Origin: Cloeon dipterum
Lineage: Eukaryota; Arthropoda; Insecta; Ephemeroptera; Baetidae
Length of the DNA stretch: 64,000 nucleotides
NCBI RefSeq assembly: GCF_949628265.1
Contig: NC_088789.1
Location: forward strand, 6,750,886 to 6,814,885
Direction of reading: 5' to 3'
Notes under the pieces: generated by a model
Database searches by the model: none
Told to the model about the DNA's origin: nothing
Seen by the model: only the letters and a program-made list of their open reading frames with translations
Shown here: positions 52,489 to 64,000 of the stretch, in pieces
How positions within the stretch are numbered: the first letter of the stretch is position 1
Layout: each line of letters starts with the position of its first letter
Position numbers and translations under genes: made by a program

Positions 52489-52825
52489 AATTCTATGTAA
52501 TAAAATTAAAAAGTTTTGTTGATATCCTATATATATTAAATATTTTAGAATTATAAAATTTTGCTTTACTTTCTTAGTAAGACGAGTAAGACTTATTATT
52601 TGTAAATGCGGTCATTGAACCTTTATTTAAGCTTAACAATATGGTATTTTTTTCTTATTTATTTTCTCAATAAATTAATTGCAGTGTTACAAAATTTGTC
52701 ATTACGATTATTACAAACAAAAATCACAGCACACAGAAAAATAACGCTAAGTCATTGAAGTGCGTTTGAAACAAACAAATCGATCAAGGCCAGCCAATCA
52801 GGCAACATGACTTCAACCACATGAT

Positions 52826-53388
52826 TAAGGAGAGTAGAGACTAGGAGGCGACATTCGGTATCAAGCTGATACCCTACTATATGCACGCCAGCTTTATTTG
52901 CACGGTGTTAGTATGTTGCTAAGCAACGCGACTGATTCCTAGTAAACAATCAGTCTAACAATGGGTCGCAATATCGAAAATCGCAGGAAAGCCCCGAAAT
53001 CTCGCGATCGGGACGGATACAGACCTTTGGACAGTCGGATGGATCGCCAATAAGAGCAAAAGTCTTCAGGTTAGTCTGTTGTGTTTGCACACCTGGTGCA
53101 CACTAGACGAAGCTTGTTTAGCTCACCTACTAACATGACTCGCGGCTGACACTTTTGCTGTTATTGGCGATCCATCCGACTGTCCAAAGGTCTGTATCCG
53201 TCCCGATCGCGAGATTTCGGGGCTTTCCTGCGATTTTCGATATTGCGACCCATTGTTAGACTGATTGTTTACTAGGAATCAGTCGCGTTGCTTAGCAACA
53301 TACTAACACCGTGCAAATAAAGCTGGCGTGCATATAGTAGGGTATCAGCTTGATACCGAATGTCGCCTCCTAGTCTCTACTCTCCTTA
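52826..53388. mobile_element. Fold-back MITE, hAT-like, with 238-bp terminal inverted repeats
   Basis: Left arm 52826-53063 and right arm 53151-53388 are inverted copies. I found one difference (53054) by eye in 238 bases. They are separated by an 87-base unrelated centre. The element is flanked by an exact 8-bp direct repeat, CACATGAT, at 52818-52825 and 53389-53396, which is a target-site duplication. The ends start TAAGG, which fits the hAT consensus YARNG, and 8-bp duplications are typical of hAT. It has no transposase frame, so it must depend on a partner element. It lies between WDFY2 and seipin. Confidence 0.92.
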
Positions 53389-53767
53389 CACATGATATAG
53401 TGGGTGTAACCAACAACATGAGTGCACGCAAAATGTGAGAGCGCTTTAAAGAGCCCTTTAAATGATTTATTTTGATTTTTGTTCTGCTGTTTCACCTACG
53501 AAATTGTGGTTTAGTTCATCGCTTCCTAAAGGTATCATATCATATTTGTAGATTCGCGATTCCATTAATCCTTGCTTATTTTGTGATTTGGTATTACAGG
53601 TTGACTTATGGACTTTAAACCTTATCCCTCGTCCGTCTGTTCGTCTGAGTGCCATATCAGTTCGTCAGCTTCAACACAAAATACATACTGATCGGATCTT
53701 CGTGCTGTCCTTCAGAGAATAATCTGAGTGCTCTTCCAACTCACACTGATAAGTTCGAGGCATCGAA

Positions 53768-55337
53768 ATGCAAGCAATCCAAAAAAGAATTGATGATGCC
53801 AAGCAAAAAATTTTGGACTTCATCTTTGGAAGTGCCAAAGATACGGCCATCAGGCTACTCCTCCTCATCCTACTTGGATCCTTCATCCTCTCAGCGTCCA
53901 TCTTCATCTATGTGGCCTTTTATTATTCATACATGCCAGCTGTCACGCACACCAGACCTGTCCACCTCCAGTTCCAGTAAGGATATCCCTGATTTTTGTT
54001 TTATTAAATGTGGTAATTTATCTTTTGTTTGTATGTTTTGCATTCTTGTTAGGCAGCAGATAAGTTATATTTTTTTAACATTGCTGCCGTGCTTATAATT
54101 ACGAGAAAACACGCAACAAAACAGAGACTTTTTTACATGATTTTATTATTTATCAGCAGCAGCAGCAGTAGTTGTTGTTTTTGAGAAATTTAATTTAGGT
54201 AAACATTCTTGCAGGCCATGCGAACCACACAATGGAGTGTGCAGCTTTCCTTCAGCTCACGTCGTCCTGACCAAGCGCCAGCAGCTGCTAACCTTTGGTC
54301 AGAAATATAGGATTTACCTGACCCTGGACATGCCAGAGTCTCCCAAAAATAAAGATCTTGGTAAATTTGCACTATAAAAGTGATAAATTGTTCTTGATAT
54401 GACATTGCGTTTTTTTCTGACTAATCTATTTTCATAAGCAGGCATGTTCATGGTGTGCCTATCCATGCGTGACAAAGACGCGAACCTAATGAGCCATTCA
54501 TGCAGAGCAGCAATGCTTCACTACAAAAGTGAACTCTTACTCACAATCAAGACGCTCTTGTTCTCGCCTTTCCTGATATTTGGTCCAACAGAGGAAAAGC
54601 AGGGCGTGGTTGTTGAGCTTTTCTCAGATTATGAAGAAGACTCGGTAATAATTAAACCCATATCATTGTTCAATTTCATATAAAATTTAATTTGCAGTTG
54701 AAACCAGCCACCGATGCGTACGTAGAAATTCAAAGTCGGAACGCAGAAATTTACGCGTCGCAACTGCATATCCATGCTCATTTCACTGGTCTTCGATACC
54801 TAATGTTCCAGTGGCCGATCATATCGGCTACCATAGGAATCAGTTCCAACCTCTTCTTCCTTGGCATCATATGCGCACTCTCCTATTTTCACCTAACCAG
54901 GAGCAAGGAGGACTTTGAGGAAATGACCGACTCTGATTTGTTCCAAGGAGACCTTGATGGTATTTCTTTATTTTATCAAAAATCTTTGCTCTTGTCTTTC
55001 TGTCAGCATAATTGCATTTTAATTGAAAATTCAAATCCGTCTATAAGTTTTTTTTCAGTGTCAACTGGCTCAAGTTGATTTAAAGAATATGTTCTGTATT
55101 ATGGCGCATTTTTAGGGATTCATGCAAATTTGATTTTAACTGAGTCATTTCTCACAAGGGAAATTTTTGGAATTTACATCTGACTTTCTTTTTTCTTCAG
55201 AACTCTATGATGAGGATAATGAGGAAGATGCTGATGAGCGTGCCAAGAAGAAAGCCAAAGAGATTGAAGATGAAAAGACAAATACAAGCGCTTCAGACTT
55301 TGATGACCAGCCCTTGAAAGGAAAAATTGAGGAATAA
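53768..55337 (+). CDS. Seipin: Seipin (BSCL2 homolog)
   Basis: Five exons: 53768-53976, 54215-54360, 54442-54644, 54698-54959 and 55201-55337, giving 318 residues. Seipin is an oligomeric ER membrane protein at ER-lipid droplet contacts that nucleates and shapes lipid droplets. The layout fits: a short cytosolic N terminus, membrane helix 1 (about residues 30-52, AIRLLLLILLGSFILSASIF), a lumenal beta-sandwich domain beginning RPVHLQFQPCEPHNGVCSFP with LTFGQKYRIYLTLDMPESP, FMVCLSMRD and a hydrophobic patch (ETL-type region SELLLTIKTLLFSPF), then helix 2 (about residues 226-254, WPIISATIGISSNLFFLGII). The C-terminal tail is highly acidic and charged. AATAAA at 55442-55447, 105 bases after the stop, is a likely polyadenylation signal. 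All introns are GT-AG. Confidence 0.95.
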
Positions 55338-55441
55338 TCCTCAGCACCTGACTGATGTATCCACGTGTCGAGGATGTTTGAAAATGTGGCTAGTCAACAT
55401 TCCAACCAAATCAATGCTCATGTTTATATTATACTTTTATT

Positions 55442-55447
55442 AATAAA
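55442..55447 (+). terminator. Polyadenylation signal of seipin
   Basis: AATAAA, 105 bases downstream of the seipin stop codon on the same strand. Confidence 0.6.
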
Positions 55448-56157
55448 TTTCAGAGCTAGCTTTCAACATGCTGTACAAGTTTAGTTTATCTATATCAGTA
55501 CTATAGTGAGTGGGAAGTTTAACATTATAAAAGCATTTATTTAATGTTTTCATTTCAGATTTTTTAATAATCAAGAAGGCATTGTCAAGTGCAGATTCAT
55601 AATCGTTATTACAGAGAAGCTTCATCAGCATTTGGGGTATTAATGTCATTGAGAGAAAAAAGAACAGAGGGGAAACACTCCAAAATTTTAGTAAAGTATT
55701 TATAACCAGTCTTTCACGTAGACAGCCTAACAGAGTCTAATCAACAGAATAGAGAGTGATATTGAAAAGATTTAAAATTAGAATCAAAACGTACAGCATT
55801 CAAAAAGACACGCTTATAAAGCCCTGTTCTAAAAATTTACTTCACAATATAAGGCGGTTTAAAAGTACTCATGCAGACAAGTTGAAAACTGGTTGCATTG
55901 GAGATTGCTATTAATATTATTACTTGCTTTGTTATCTGTGAAATCAAAGTGGAATAGCAAGTTGATTATGACTGCTGCATCTTGTTAAAATTGTAAAATT
56001 GAGAGACATTATACGTTTCAGATTACTCATCCTTCATCACAATTGAGACTGGATTTGCAAATTTCAATTCTGTTTGATTGTGTGCAAAAACAACAGCAAA
56101 TTTAATCACTTCAATTGTCCCTCATGTTCATTCTTCATAATCACAAAAATGACAGTG
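55448..56157. other. Convergent intergenic region
   Basis: AT-rich gap between the 3' ends of seipin (plus) and the TMEM24-like gene (minus). No gene is recognised; it presumably holds the 3' UTR of the minus-strand gene. Confidence 0.5.
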
Positions 56158-59100
56158 TCACGAAGCTAGTTTACTTGGACCATGAGGCGAACCCTGCTGC
56201 AGCACTTCCCTGCAAAAAAATAAATTCTTAAGTCGGTTAAAAACAACAACTAGCACATGTAACAAACACAACACATTCATTAATTCAAACTATAGGAAAA
56301 AAACTAATTTTGGTTTCTTAGCATGTCAATTATGGCTTTCTAGAAACATACATCATAGCAATCCAAGCACAACAATTAATCACTGACAAGCAGAACTGAT
56401 ACAAGCTGGTTGATATTTTGGTCTAATGACATAAAACAAAAATGGGATCAAATGCGAATCTAACTAAAGAGAAAAAAATTGTTACAAAGACATCATAACG
56501 TAAACATTAAAACATGGAATTGTACAGGATTTCATTTTTGGAAAAATTAGTCCTAATATCCTTTACAACTGACGAAATTTGAAGAGTATTTAATAATGAT
56601 TGAAATGAGCGAGTATGTTGACAATTAAGGAAGATGGAAGATCCTATTACAGGATATCACATTTAATATTTGTGTAAAACCCAATTATACGAAATAAAAT
56701 CAAAGACATATACTTCACAACATTCTAGGTGGCACAAAACTAACTAAAGGGAATAGGAACAGCTTAGTTTCAACAGTTGAGATAGTTACCGATTATAGTT
56801 ACTAACAAATTATGCAGTCGTAATATGGTATACATAAAAATGGAGTAGGTTTCATGCAAGACTAGATGATATTTATTTGCCTGTCTTACCTATTCACTGA
56901 GTACAGGCAGCAGAGACCCGTATTTGAAAAAAAAGCATTTTATTAGTTTGCTAAAGAAGACCAATTTGGAAGAGTTAAAAAGAAAGGGACATTTTGGTAG
57001 TAAAATTTAAGCTAGCTAAATTTCTCCTACAAAAACTTAGTAATCTCAGATTTTTCTGTTCACGGATAATTAAGAAAAGCTTTTGATTTTAACTTGATAA
57101 TGCTAAGAGGAGTCAAAAATTCAAGTTGATACTTACAACTCTATGCTCTGGATGGTTGAATTCGGACACGTGCTGTCTGCTTTGATGTGGCAGTGTTTGT
57201 GACAGCGCATGAGGCAGTCTCGGCACTCATAACCCTGCTTGCCGATCCTTCTAGCTACCGACTTTGTGCACACAGTGCAAACAGTTCCCCTAGAACAATA
57301 AAAAGATCCCAATATTATACATTGCATCGCAACTCAACTTTCTGTTTAAAACCCAATGATATTTCCAACTTCAATCAACTGTGGAAAAGATAAAAATAAA
57401 TTCCCCTGCCTAAAAAAACTTTAACCCATGCTTACCCTGGCAAGTGCTTGGCCACGAAAGTATGGTCATTGTAGATGTGTAGCTTGATACCCTTCTTGCG
57501 CCATTTGCTGCGCTGTGCAAGCGATAGTGGCACCAGGTAATGTTTCTTTACTCCGTTCTCAATCGATTCGAGCACCAAAGTTGACGCTTCACTCACATAC
57601 GTTCGGTTGCTGGCTCCACTGATGCCACTTGCCTCGCTCAAACTAGACCTAGTAGATCCCTCAAGGCCTTTGGGGACTGAAAGGTAACCTGAAATTCAGT
57701 GTCTAGTTAAAAATCTAATTTATCTTTAAAACAGACCTGAACTGAGAAAAATAATTACAATTGATCAGAACCGTAAAAATGTGAGTAAATAGGATGAAGT
57801 AACAAAACAACACAAAGCTGTCATTTTCAGACCCAAAAATTTGCCATCAGCGCTCATTGCTATGTTTTCGGGATTTAACATTCATTTCTAAAGTGAAAAC
57901 CAATTTTTTTAGTCAAGCAGGTGTAACAAAATTGATTATTCCTGCATATAAAATCGACTTATATGCAACTGCTGTTTAGAAAACCGTTAGGGTGATTCAG
58001 CAACAAGAGATCCAATTAACTTTGCTTGTACATAAACGCAATTTTATTTACTCCCGTTTTCACGGTTCCAAGCTTCTAGTTCCTATTTTTCGCCGTTCAT
58101 GTCCTGTAATATTTCATGCAATATTTTATCTAAAGCATGTTTATTATTCTAGTAGCGAGGAATGCGTAAGTTATTTTTACTCACCAGCAACACCAAGACG
58201 AGATAAAATGAATCCACATAGATTAAAGGTGCATTACAGGTGGTAATAAAACAGAGCAAGCAAACAATTAGATTAAAAATAATAGTACAACACACATTAT
58301 GAATGACTACTAAGACCATCAGAATTTACAATTTCAGCTGGTCTTGCTGCTACTTATGTTGTGATCAAATGAATTAAACAGTAAAAGTAGAACATTGTAA
58401 AGTGCATTCTCTTCTGGAAAGATAAATGATGCATTTCTCACCTGCGCCACCTCTGTTCGGATCACCGATTGAGGAATCTCTTGCTCTGTCTGCAGACACA
58501 GAGCGGTTAAGCGAAGTGTCTCTTCCCAACGATTCGTCTCTGACACTTGGGTCCACCGACTTGGACCGATTTTTGCTGCGGCTCAGCCGCTTCTTGATCG
58601 TGCCAAAGAAATCTCTTTTCTTTTTCTTTGTTCTCCCTCGCTCTACAAGTTTTACTGTGCTCAACACCAAACGCGTGAAATTATGTAAAAACCCACCATC
58701 TAGAGTTGGATCCACACCATTAGTTGCCTCTCCAGCCAATGATTCCGCCGCCTCTTGCCCTGGCTGCAACAGAAAAATGGATTGAATAATGCAGGAACTA
58801 AACTGGAAGTGGATCGAAATAAAAAGCTACAGACACACTAACCTCAGGGGTCACAATTTCAGGAACTTCATGCCACTGCCCTTCGGTTAGTTCCACCTGC
58901 GTTGTCATTCAACAAACCATGCTGATTAGCAATTGCAAAACAGGGACAAGTTTTGAGACAAGTATGCTTACCTTGACAACAGGTCTAGGGGGTGTTTGCT
59001 GTTAGGAGGAAGACATATCCACATCAGTTACAAGGAAAACTCAAACCAAAATCCATGCAGCAACTGTGATTCTCACCCTTTGTACGCTGTGAATAATTAA

Positions 59101-62095
59101 AGTACTCTTGTTGGCCTGTGTGTTAGCACCAATTCTAGCATTGCGCAGCTCCAGTTCTCTTAAAGCTGAGTCAGCGAGTCCATCTACTCCGTTTGCTACA
59201 CCGTCTAATTAAGGGGAACAATTTTAAAACACTGAATAATTTAAAATGCAGCTCGCATACCTTTAGAATAAACAGTCTTTGTCGTAGTTATAACTGCACC
59301 AGTTGGGGAAACCGACTTAACAGTCTCTTTTAGTTTCAGCGGCATGTCGCCAACTCCACCGATAACAGATCCGTCGTTGACGTCAACAAACATAAACTAA
59401 AATTGTAAATTTTTGTAAGTTAAAAAAGAAGTGACCGTGCCCATAAAAATACCTCAACAGTAAGGGTTCCAGACACCTGATCTGGTTCGTAAGGCCTTGG
59501 TTGTAGAACTATAACCTGGCGCTGACTAGGATTGGCCAGCAACTCTTCCACACCGACAATACCAAGTCCAAGGAAGCGACGATTAGTTCGATCGAATATT
59601 TCAAACAACAGCTCCATGGTGTGGGGACTGAGCTCACTGTTGATTAAAAGATTTAATTAACCTCTAATTTAACGGCAAGCATCTTCCACCCGTTAAAGAC
59701 CAAACATACAATTTAAAATGCTCGTCCCAAATGGGGGAGTTGGTGTTCGGTCTAACTGCGGTGGCAAATTTCTGAGGTGGCTCATCCATTTCCACCACAC
59801 AGTAAGGTTCGCCACAGCCCTTATCAGATCCTAAGTCGACAGCCTTAACAACTTTTACAAGAAGTCTCTTCTCAGCAGCGGCACGGGTGTGATTGCTCTG
59901 CAAGTGAAGGTCGGCAAGTGTTGAATGATGGATTTTATGTGAAGAAATCGTAATTACCATGCTATCATAATGCACTGGCAGGATTGGGGAGAGCGGTCCT
60001 GAGTACCGGTCAAAGCGAGGGCAAGCATTGTATTTTGAGAAGTTGAGGTGAATGGTGGAGCTCCTGATAGCTGTAACAACGATATCGTTTATCACCTCCT
60101 GCATGGCACTCTCATCGGCGCCAAACGAGTTCCTGATGCTGCCAACCTGAGCCAAGGAAACCTTGATCTGCAGGAAACAGAAAGCCGTGAAAATGACTAA
60201 AGTGTTCGGAATTCGATAAACAACTTACGTCAGGCCAACCGTCAAATTTAGCGTCGACAAGCAGCTTCTCCGTAATGACGCTCAAATTTAATCTCGCCCT
60301 CAGTCGGTTTACGTTGACCCTGTAGTGAGAAACTTCTACCTTTTCACCCTTTTGGCGGAAAGCCTTCAGTTGCAAAGCTGGTGAAGCTTCAAAATCACAA
60401 GTGATCGTCTGGAAACAATTTAAATTTTATCTATAAACGACCAATTAAAATGAAAACACTTGATGAAAAGAGTTATAATTATTTAATTCACTATTTTCGA
60501 GTAGTGGTGGGGTTCAGGGAATTTTGATTGGGTTAATGCAAATTAAGACATCATCTTCGTTAGGAAGAAATAGACAACGTTAAAAAACATGAAAAGCTTC
60601 AGAGATCAGTAATGAAAAGAGATTAAACTAATTTTTTGCACTGAAACGTTGAGCTTGGGAGTGTATTTACTGAAAATAAAATAGAGTTAAAATAGAGATA
60701 GTATTATTGATTGTCTTTTATCAAATTTAAACTTAAAAATTATACATATAATCAATTATTAAGAATTTTTTATATCGTACATTTCTCTTTACATTTTATT
60801 AAGCAAACTCATGCTACTTGTATACATGTGATCAGTGCCAAGAAAGTTATTCCAAGGGTCTCATTGTTTTAACAAAGTAGCTAAGCAAATTCCCTGCTCG
60901 AGGACGCTCTGCAGCAGTTAAATCAGGGACGGTGACTGTATTCAGAAAGCTGAAAACAATTAAACGGAGATAGACGGGCAGGGGCAGCGCTAGGGGCGTG
61001 TGAGTATTGGTCCATTACGAATCCGCTCGTCAAAAATAGTTGGCAAAGTGCTTGTGAGCTAATTATTGGCGCAATCAACGAGCGGCACCAGTTGGGGACA
61101 AATAAAAGAGGTCGTCCGAGGCTAAATAAAGGGGGTGGCTGTTTTTCGCGAAACAATTTCGATCAGGTGACTGTTCTGTTCAGAGACGATTCCCACTCTC
61201 GGGTTAGTGGATTGCACATTGGTTGGCTGGTGCTCCTCGTCCCGAAATTTTCGCGACCTCTCCACCCGCCGTTCGCCCTTGCGCGCTTGGGTTTGGTGCA
61301 GAGAAAGAAAGTGTTGCCGAGGATTAAAAGCTGCGCTGACTAATTTCAATTACTTGCTTTAGGATTATATTAGTTCTAGATAAAGAGCACTGAGAGACGC
61401 TTATCTGCTAATTAAGCATTGAATTTATGACCTGCCAAACCTGTGTTTAGCATCAGTGGTATTTATTAGGACCAATTATAAATAGAGGTCTCAGCCGCGA
61501 GACTTAAGGCGGCGGCTGGTGGGATCGGCTTAGCCGAATATCTTGCCAGGCGGCAACTGGCCATTTTCACCGGCGGCTGGCGGCTGGCACGGCTGACAAT
61601 ATTTTAAACGTTAAGTTTGATGGTGCTTAACGGCAAAGAGGGCCGAAAAACACTTTTTTCTCTTGCACTTTTTAATTTTTGCACCTTGTTCACCAGCGCC
61701 TGGCGTGGCGAGCGCAGCTTAGCCAACTTCACGGCGGCTGCCCAAGTGACCCAAAATGTTTCGGCTAGCGCGGCACAGCGCGGCTAGCTGAGACCTCTAA
61801 TTATAAATAATTAAAGTGTACAATTCTTTCTCTTGCTCTGAATGACGCACAAGTTATTGATAAATTTAAAATTAACGCGAAGAAGCATAATTTTCAAGCA
61901 GGTGGACAGTGTTTAATTGTTTAAAATTATTTTTCTAATACGAAGCTTAAGTAAATCATTGCCAATTATCATTTCAGGAAGTGATAGATAAAAACTCACC
62001 ACGTCATCGTTTGATGCACATTCTGAGAATACGCTGCTAAGGCTGGGTGCGTGGGACTCGGGCAAAACACGCACAAATTCAACACCAACTCCATG
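56158..62095 (-). CDS. C2CD2L/TMEM24-type SMP and C2 lipid-transfer protein with C-terminal C1 finger (5' partial)
   Basis: Fourteen exons in frame: 62095-62000, 60408-60229, 60167-59958, 59897-59710, 59636-59453, 59396-59261, 59204-59077, 58998-58972, 58896-58843, 58763-58697, 58642-58442, 57688-57436, 57289-57137 and 56209-56158. Vertebrate TMEM24 is an ER-anchored protein moving phosphatidylinositol to the plasma membrane. Order here: SMP-like region (first three exons), C2 domain (RLLVKVVKAVDLGSDKGCGE to VSGTLTVE), a conserved linker (ITTTKTV, then NKSTLIIHSVQR), a basic serine-rich segment (FFGTIKKRLSRSKNR) like the Ca2+/PKC-switched plasma-membrane-binding tail of TMEM24, then an extra region with a complete C1 zinc finger. 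The last intron is inferred from a strong donor (TT|GTAAGT) overlapping an alternative TAA. The membrane-anchor exon was not found upstream. Confidence 0.85.
61483..61799. mobile_element. Short non-autonomous hAT-like element (MITE)
   Basis: A 317-base element with 13-base inverted ends (TAGAGGTCTCAGC at 61483-61495 and its complement at 61787-61799). It is flanked by an exact 8-bp duplication, ATTATAAA, at 61475-61482 and 61800-61807. TAGAG fits the hAT end consensus YARNG, and the target fits nTnnnnAn. The interior is GC-rich with GGCGGCTGG-type repeats and has no coding capacity. It is inserted in a long intron of the TMEM24-like gene. Confidence 0.88.
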
Positions 62096-64000
62096 CTGCA
62101 AACAGAAATTCAATAATTCAATAAAACGATCAATATGTTCGGTCTCCTACAAAGGATAACATGAGGATTGGAATATAATATATACCTCAAATTATAAAAT
62201 GATAAAGAAAAGATTATTTACTTGTCGAACAGATACAATTGAAAAAATTTGAGGTCTTTGTAGATGACCTGATTGGTATCTTTTATTGTTATTGCCTCTA
62301 TTCAACAACGCTTTACATCCTCAAAAAGTGCCATCGAGGTTATCACGTGAGGCCGTTTGCGCGATTGACTGCCATAAAGTTCAGGACACAGCGACGTTGT
62401 GAGAGATAATTTTCGCTTGGCTAGCCGCGACCAACGACGTGGGAAACGTACAAATTAGTGTTAAAGCGCTGCAAGCAGCTCGAAAGTAAGTGCTGTTCAG
62501 GAAAACCGAGTTCATTCACGACCGGGAAGTGAACTCGCAGGAGAAAGGAGTGAACCATATTAGAAAACGTGCAGTCACGCGTAATTGACTGACTGCTTCA
62601 CTAAAGGAAATTCAAAATAATTGTGCTCATCAAATTATATAAAATGCATAAGTTCACGTCTATAATTATTACGAGTCTATTACAAACGAGAAAAGAGCTT
62701 CATGACTGCTGAAATCAAAAAGCAGTATTATAAAATCTCGATAGGAGGAATGCAGTTTGATTAGCTCAATCCAGCATTTTAATGATTATTCTTATTTTTT
62801 TGGTTAGTGGTAGGTAGTTGGTTAGTGGTTAGTGGACCCGAAGTAGCATTAAGGGTGTGCCTGGTACGCACGAGCCTAATAATTAGGTCAACTATATTAA
62901 GTTCCCTTAATTCAAAATCTGCGAATCAAATGGTGGACGCGATCAAAATTTAAGTTAAAAAGTGGATTAAATCCGAACTGCATTAGTTTTAAATTTGGTC
63001 CAAGAGCACTTATTCATAAATTGCTCCTATTTTCATTATTTCTTTCTCTATACTGGATAAAAAAGATTAATCAAATGTAAAAAAAACGGAAGGCTGCGGG
63101 AAAATCAAGATAAAATCATATCAGTGAGCCCCTTTATGCGTTTTCACTTTCTTTGTTTAATGTTTGTACAAGTTATGGATTTTCTAGTGCTAAGCCCCAT
63201 GTCACGGCAACACGCGACGCCAAACCCCTTTGATTAGACAGGTGCACTATTTATGTGCGGAAAAATAGACAAATTTTGCGCCCGCAATTGCACGAGGGTG
63301 TGGCCTGCGTCAGATTGTCGCGCAGACAGGGAAGATAGGGCGCTTTCCTAACTTTCAGCCCGCCGTGCGGGGTTCAATCGATATAGAACTCGGTCGTGCC
63401 CGCGGAATTATGCGAGGGAAGAGCCCTAAGTGCACAAGAAATTTGCACGTCGACGCGGTTCAAATTGCTTCCAAGGCCGGGTTTACAGGATGCGAAAAAG
63501 CGGCGACAAAGAGCAATTATTAGCGCGCCAAGGCTTATGTTAGAGGTGTGATAAAATGCTTCACCAAAGAGCCAAAGGTGTCTCTTGCTGCAAACATTTT
63601 TATTGCAGGCCTGGTTGTGTATGCACTTGCATATATATGGTCCTGTTTGTCTAGAACAACATTTTTAAGATGTAATCTTGCATTACCAGTTCGTTTTTTT
63701 AATAAGCGTTACAAAATACTTAATTGCAAGTCAAACTACCGCATTAGATTTCTGAAAATTAAAATAGCTGGAATTGATTTAATAGCTAATTTTTTTCTTT
63801 GGATGTACAACAAACGTGTAAAACAATTATTCTTTACTCCAAACAAATTATTAATGATAGTAAAAAATTATAGGAATTGATGTTTGGTGTTCATAATTAT
63901 CATCCATAGTCGCACTGCCAGTTTCACCTAATGTAGTTTTTAACCACTGAAATCTAGAAAATACTATTATGAATAACTTATCCGTACATAATTACAAGTT
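62096..64000. other. Presumed first intron or upstream region of the TMEM24-like gene
   Basis: The missing N-terminal exon(s) of the minus-strand gene should lie here or beyond 64000, but none could be recognised. A plus-strand open frame at 63548-63880 (hydrophobic start, then basic) begins at GTG and has no in-frame ATG near its start; I do not call it a gene. Confidence 0.4.

Noticed and set aside
54160-54180. CAG trinucleotide run in the first seipin intron
   Set aside because: Only about five units; not remarkable.
58141-58200. Possible micro-exon of the TMEM24-like gene before a GTGAGT donor near 58181
   Set aside because: No convincing acceptor upstream, and the flanking exons already join in phase without it.
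63548-63880. Plus-strand frame of 110 codons with a hydrophobic start
   Set aside because: Begins at GTG, has no upstream ATG and no recognisable family; later residues look like translated AT-rich DNA.

Overview
The window is nuclear DNA of an arthropod, most probably an insect. It is AT-rich, every recognisable protein is split into many exons joined by GT-AG (two GC-AG) introns, and the proteins belong to animal families. I cannot name the species. A SLC34-type phosphate cotransporter and a run of CRAL-TRIO genes fit a non-dipteran insect, but that is inference. There is no operon, CRISPR array, phage or bacterial gene.

Layout. From 1 to about 8.9 kb lies the 5' end of a minus-strand membrane adenylyl cyclase (ADCY3-like), with two coding exons, a GC-rich candidate 5' exon and very long introns. 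It probably runs off the left edge. From 11.2 to 42.9 kb lie five CRAL-TRIO (alpha-tocopherol-transfer-protein-like) lipid-carrier genes: minus at 11.2-12.9, minus at 17.5-18.9, plus at 30.2-33.0, minus at 33.3-36.1 and minus at 39.8-42.1 kb. All can be rebuilt completely in frame. Inside this cluster, on the plus strand at 24.1-27.6 kb, sits a complete SLC34-type sodium/phosphate cotransporter. From 46.7 to 49.3 kb are a four-DM9-repeat gene and a truncated duplicate of it. From 49.7 to 52.1 kb is WDFY2 (WD repeats plus FYVE zinc finger), followed at 53.8-55.3 kb by seipin. From 56.2 kb to past 62.1 kb on the minus strand is a C2CD2L/TMEM24-type lipid-transfer protein whose C terminus carries a C1 zinc finger; its first exon(s) were not found.

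Mobile DNA: two short non-autonomous elements have exact 8-bp target duplications and hAT-like ends, one a long fold-back at 52826-53388 and the other intronic at 61483-61799. A diverged dispersed repeat occurs at about 5.9 and 35.5 kb.

Functional theme (inference): many of the genes handle lipids or phosphoinositides, namely CRAL-TRIO carriers, seipin (lipid droplets), WDFY2 (PI3P on endosomes) and TMEM24-like (ER-plasma membrane lipid transfer). This may be chance. Exon coordinates were read by eye from splice signals and checked only for reading-frame continuity and exon phase. UTR limits are uncertain.
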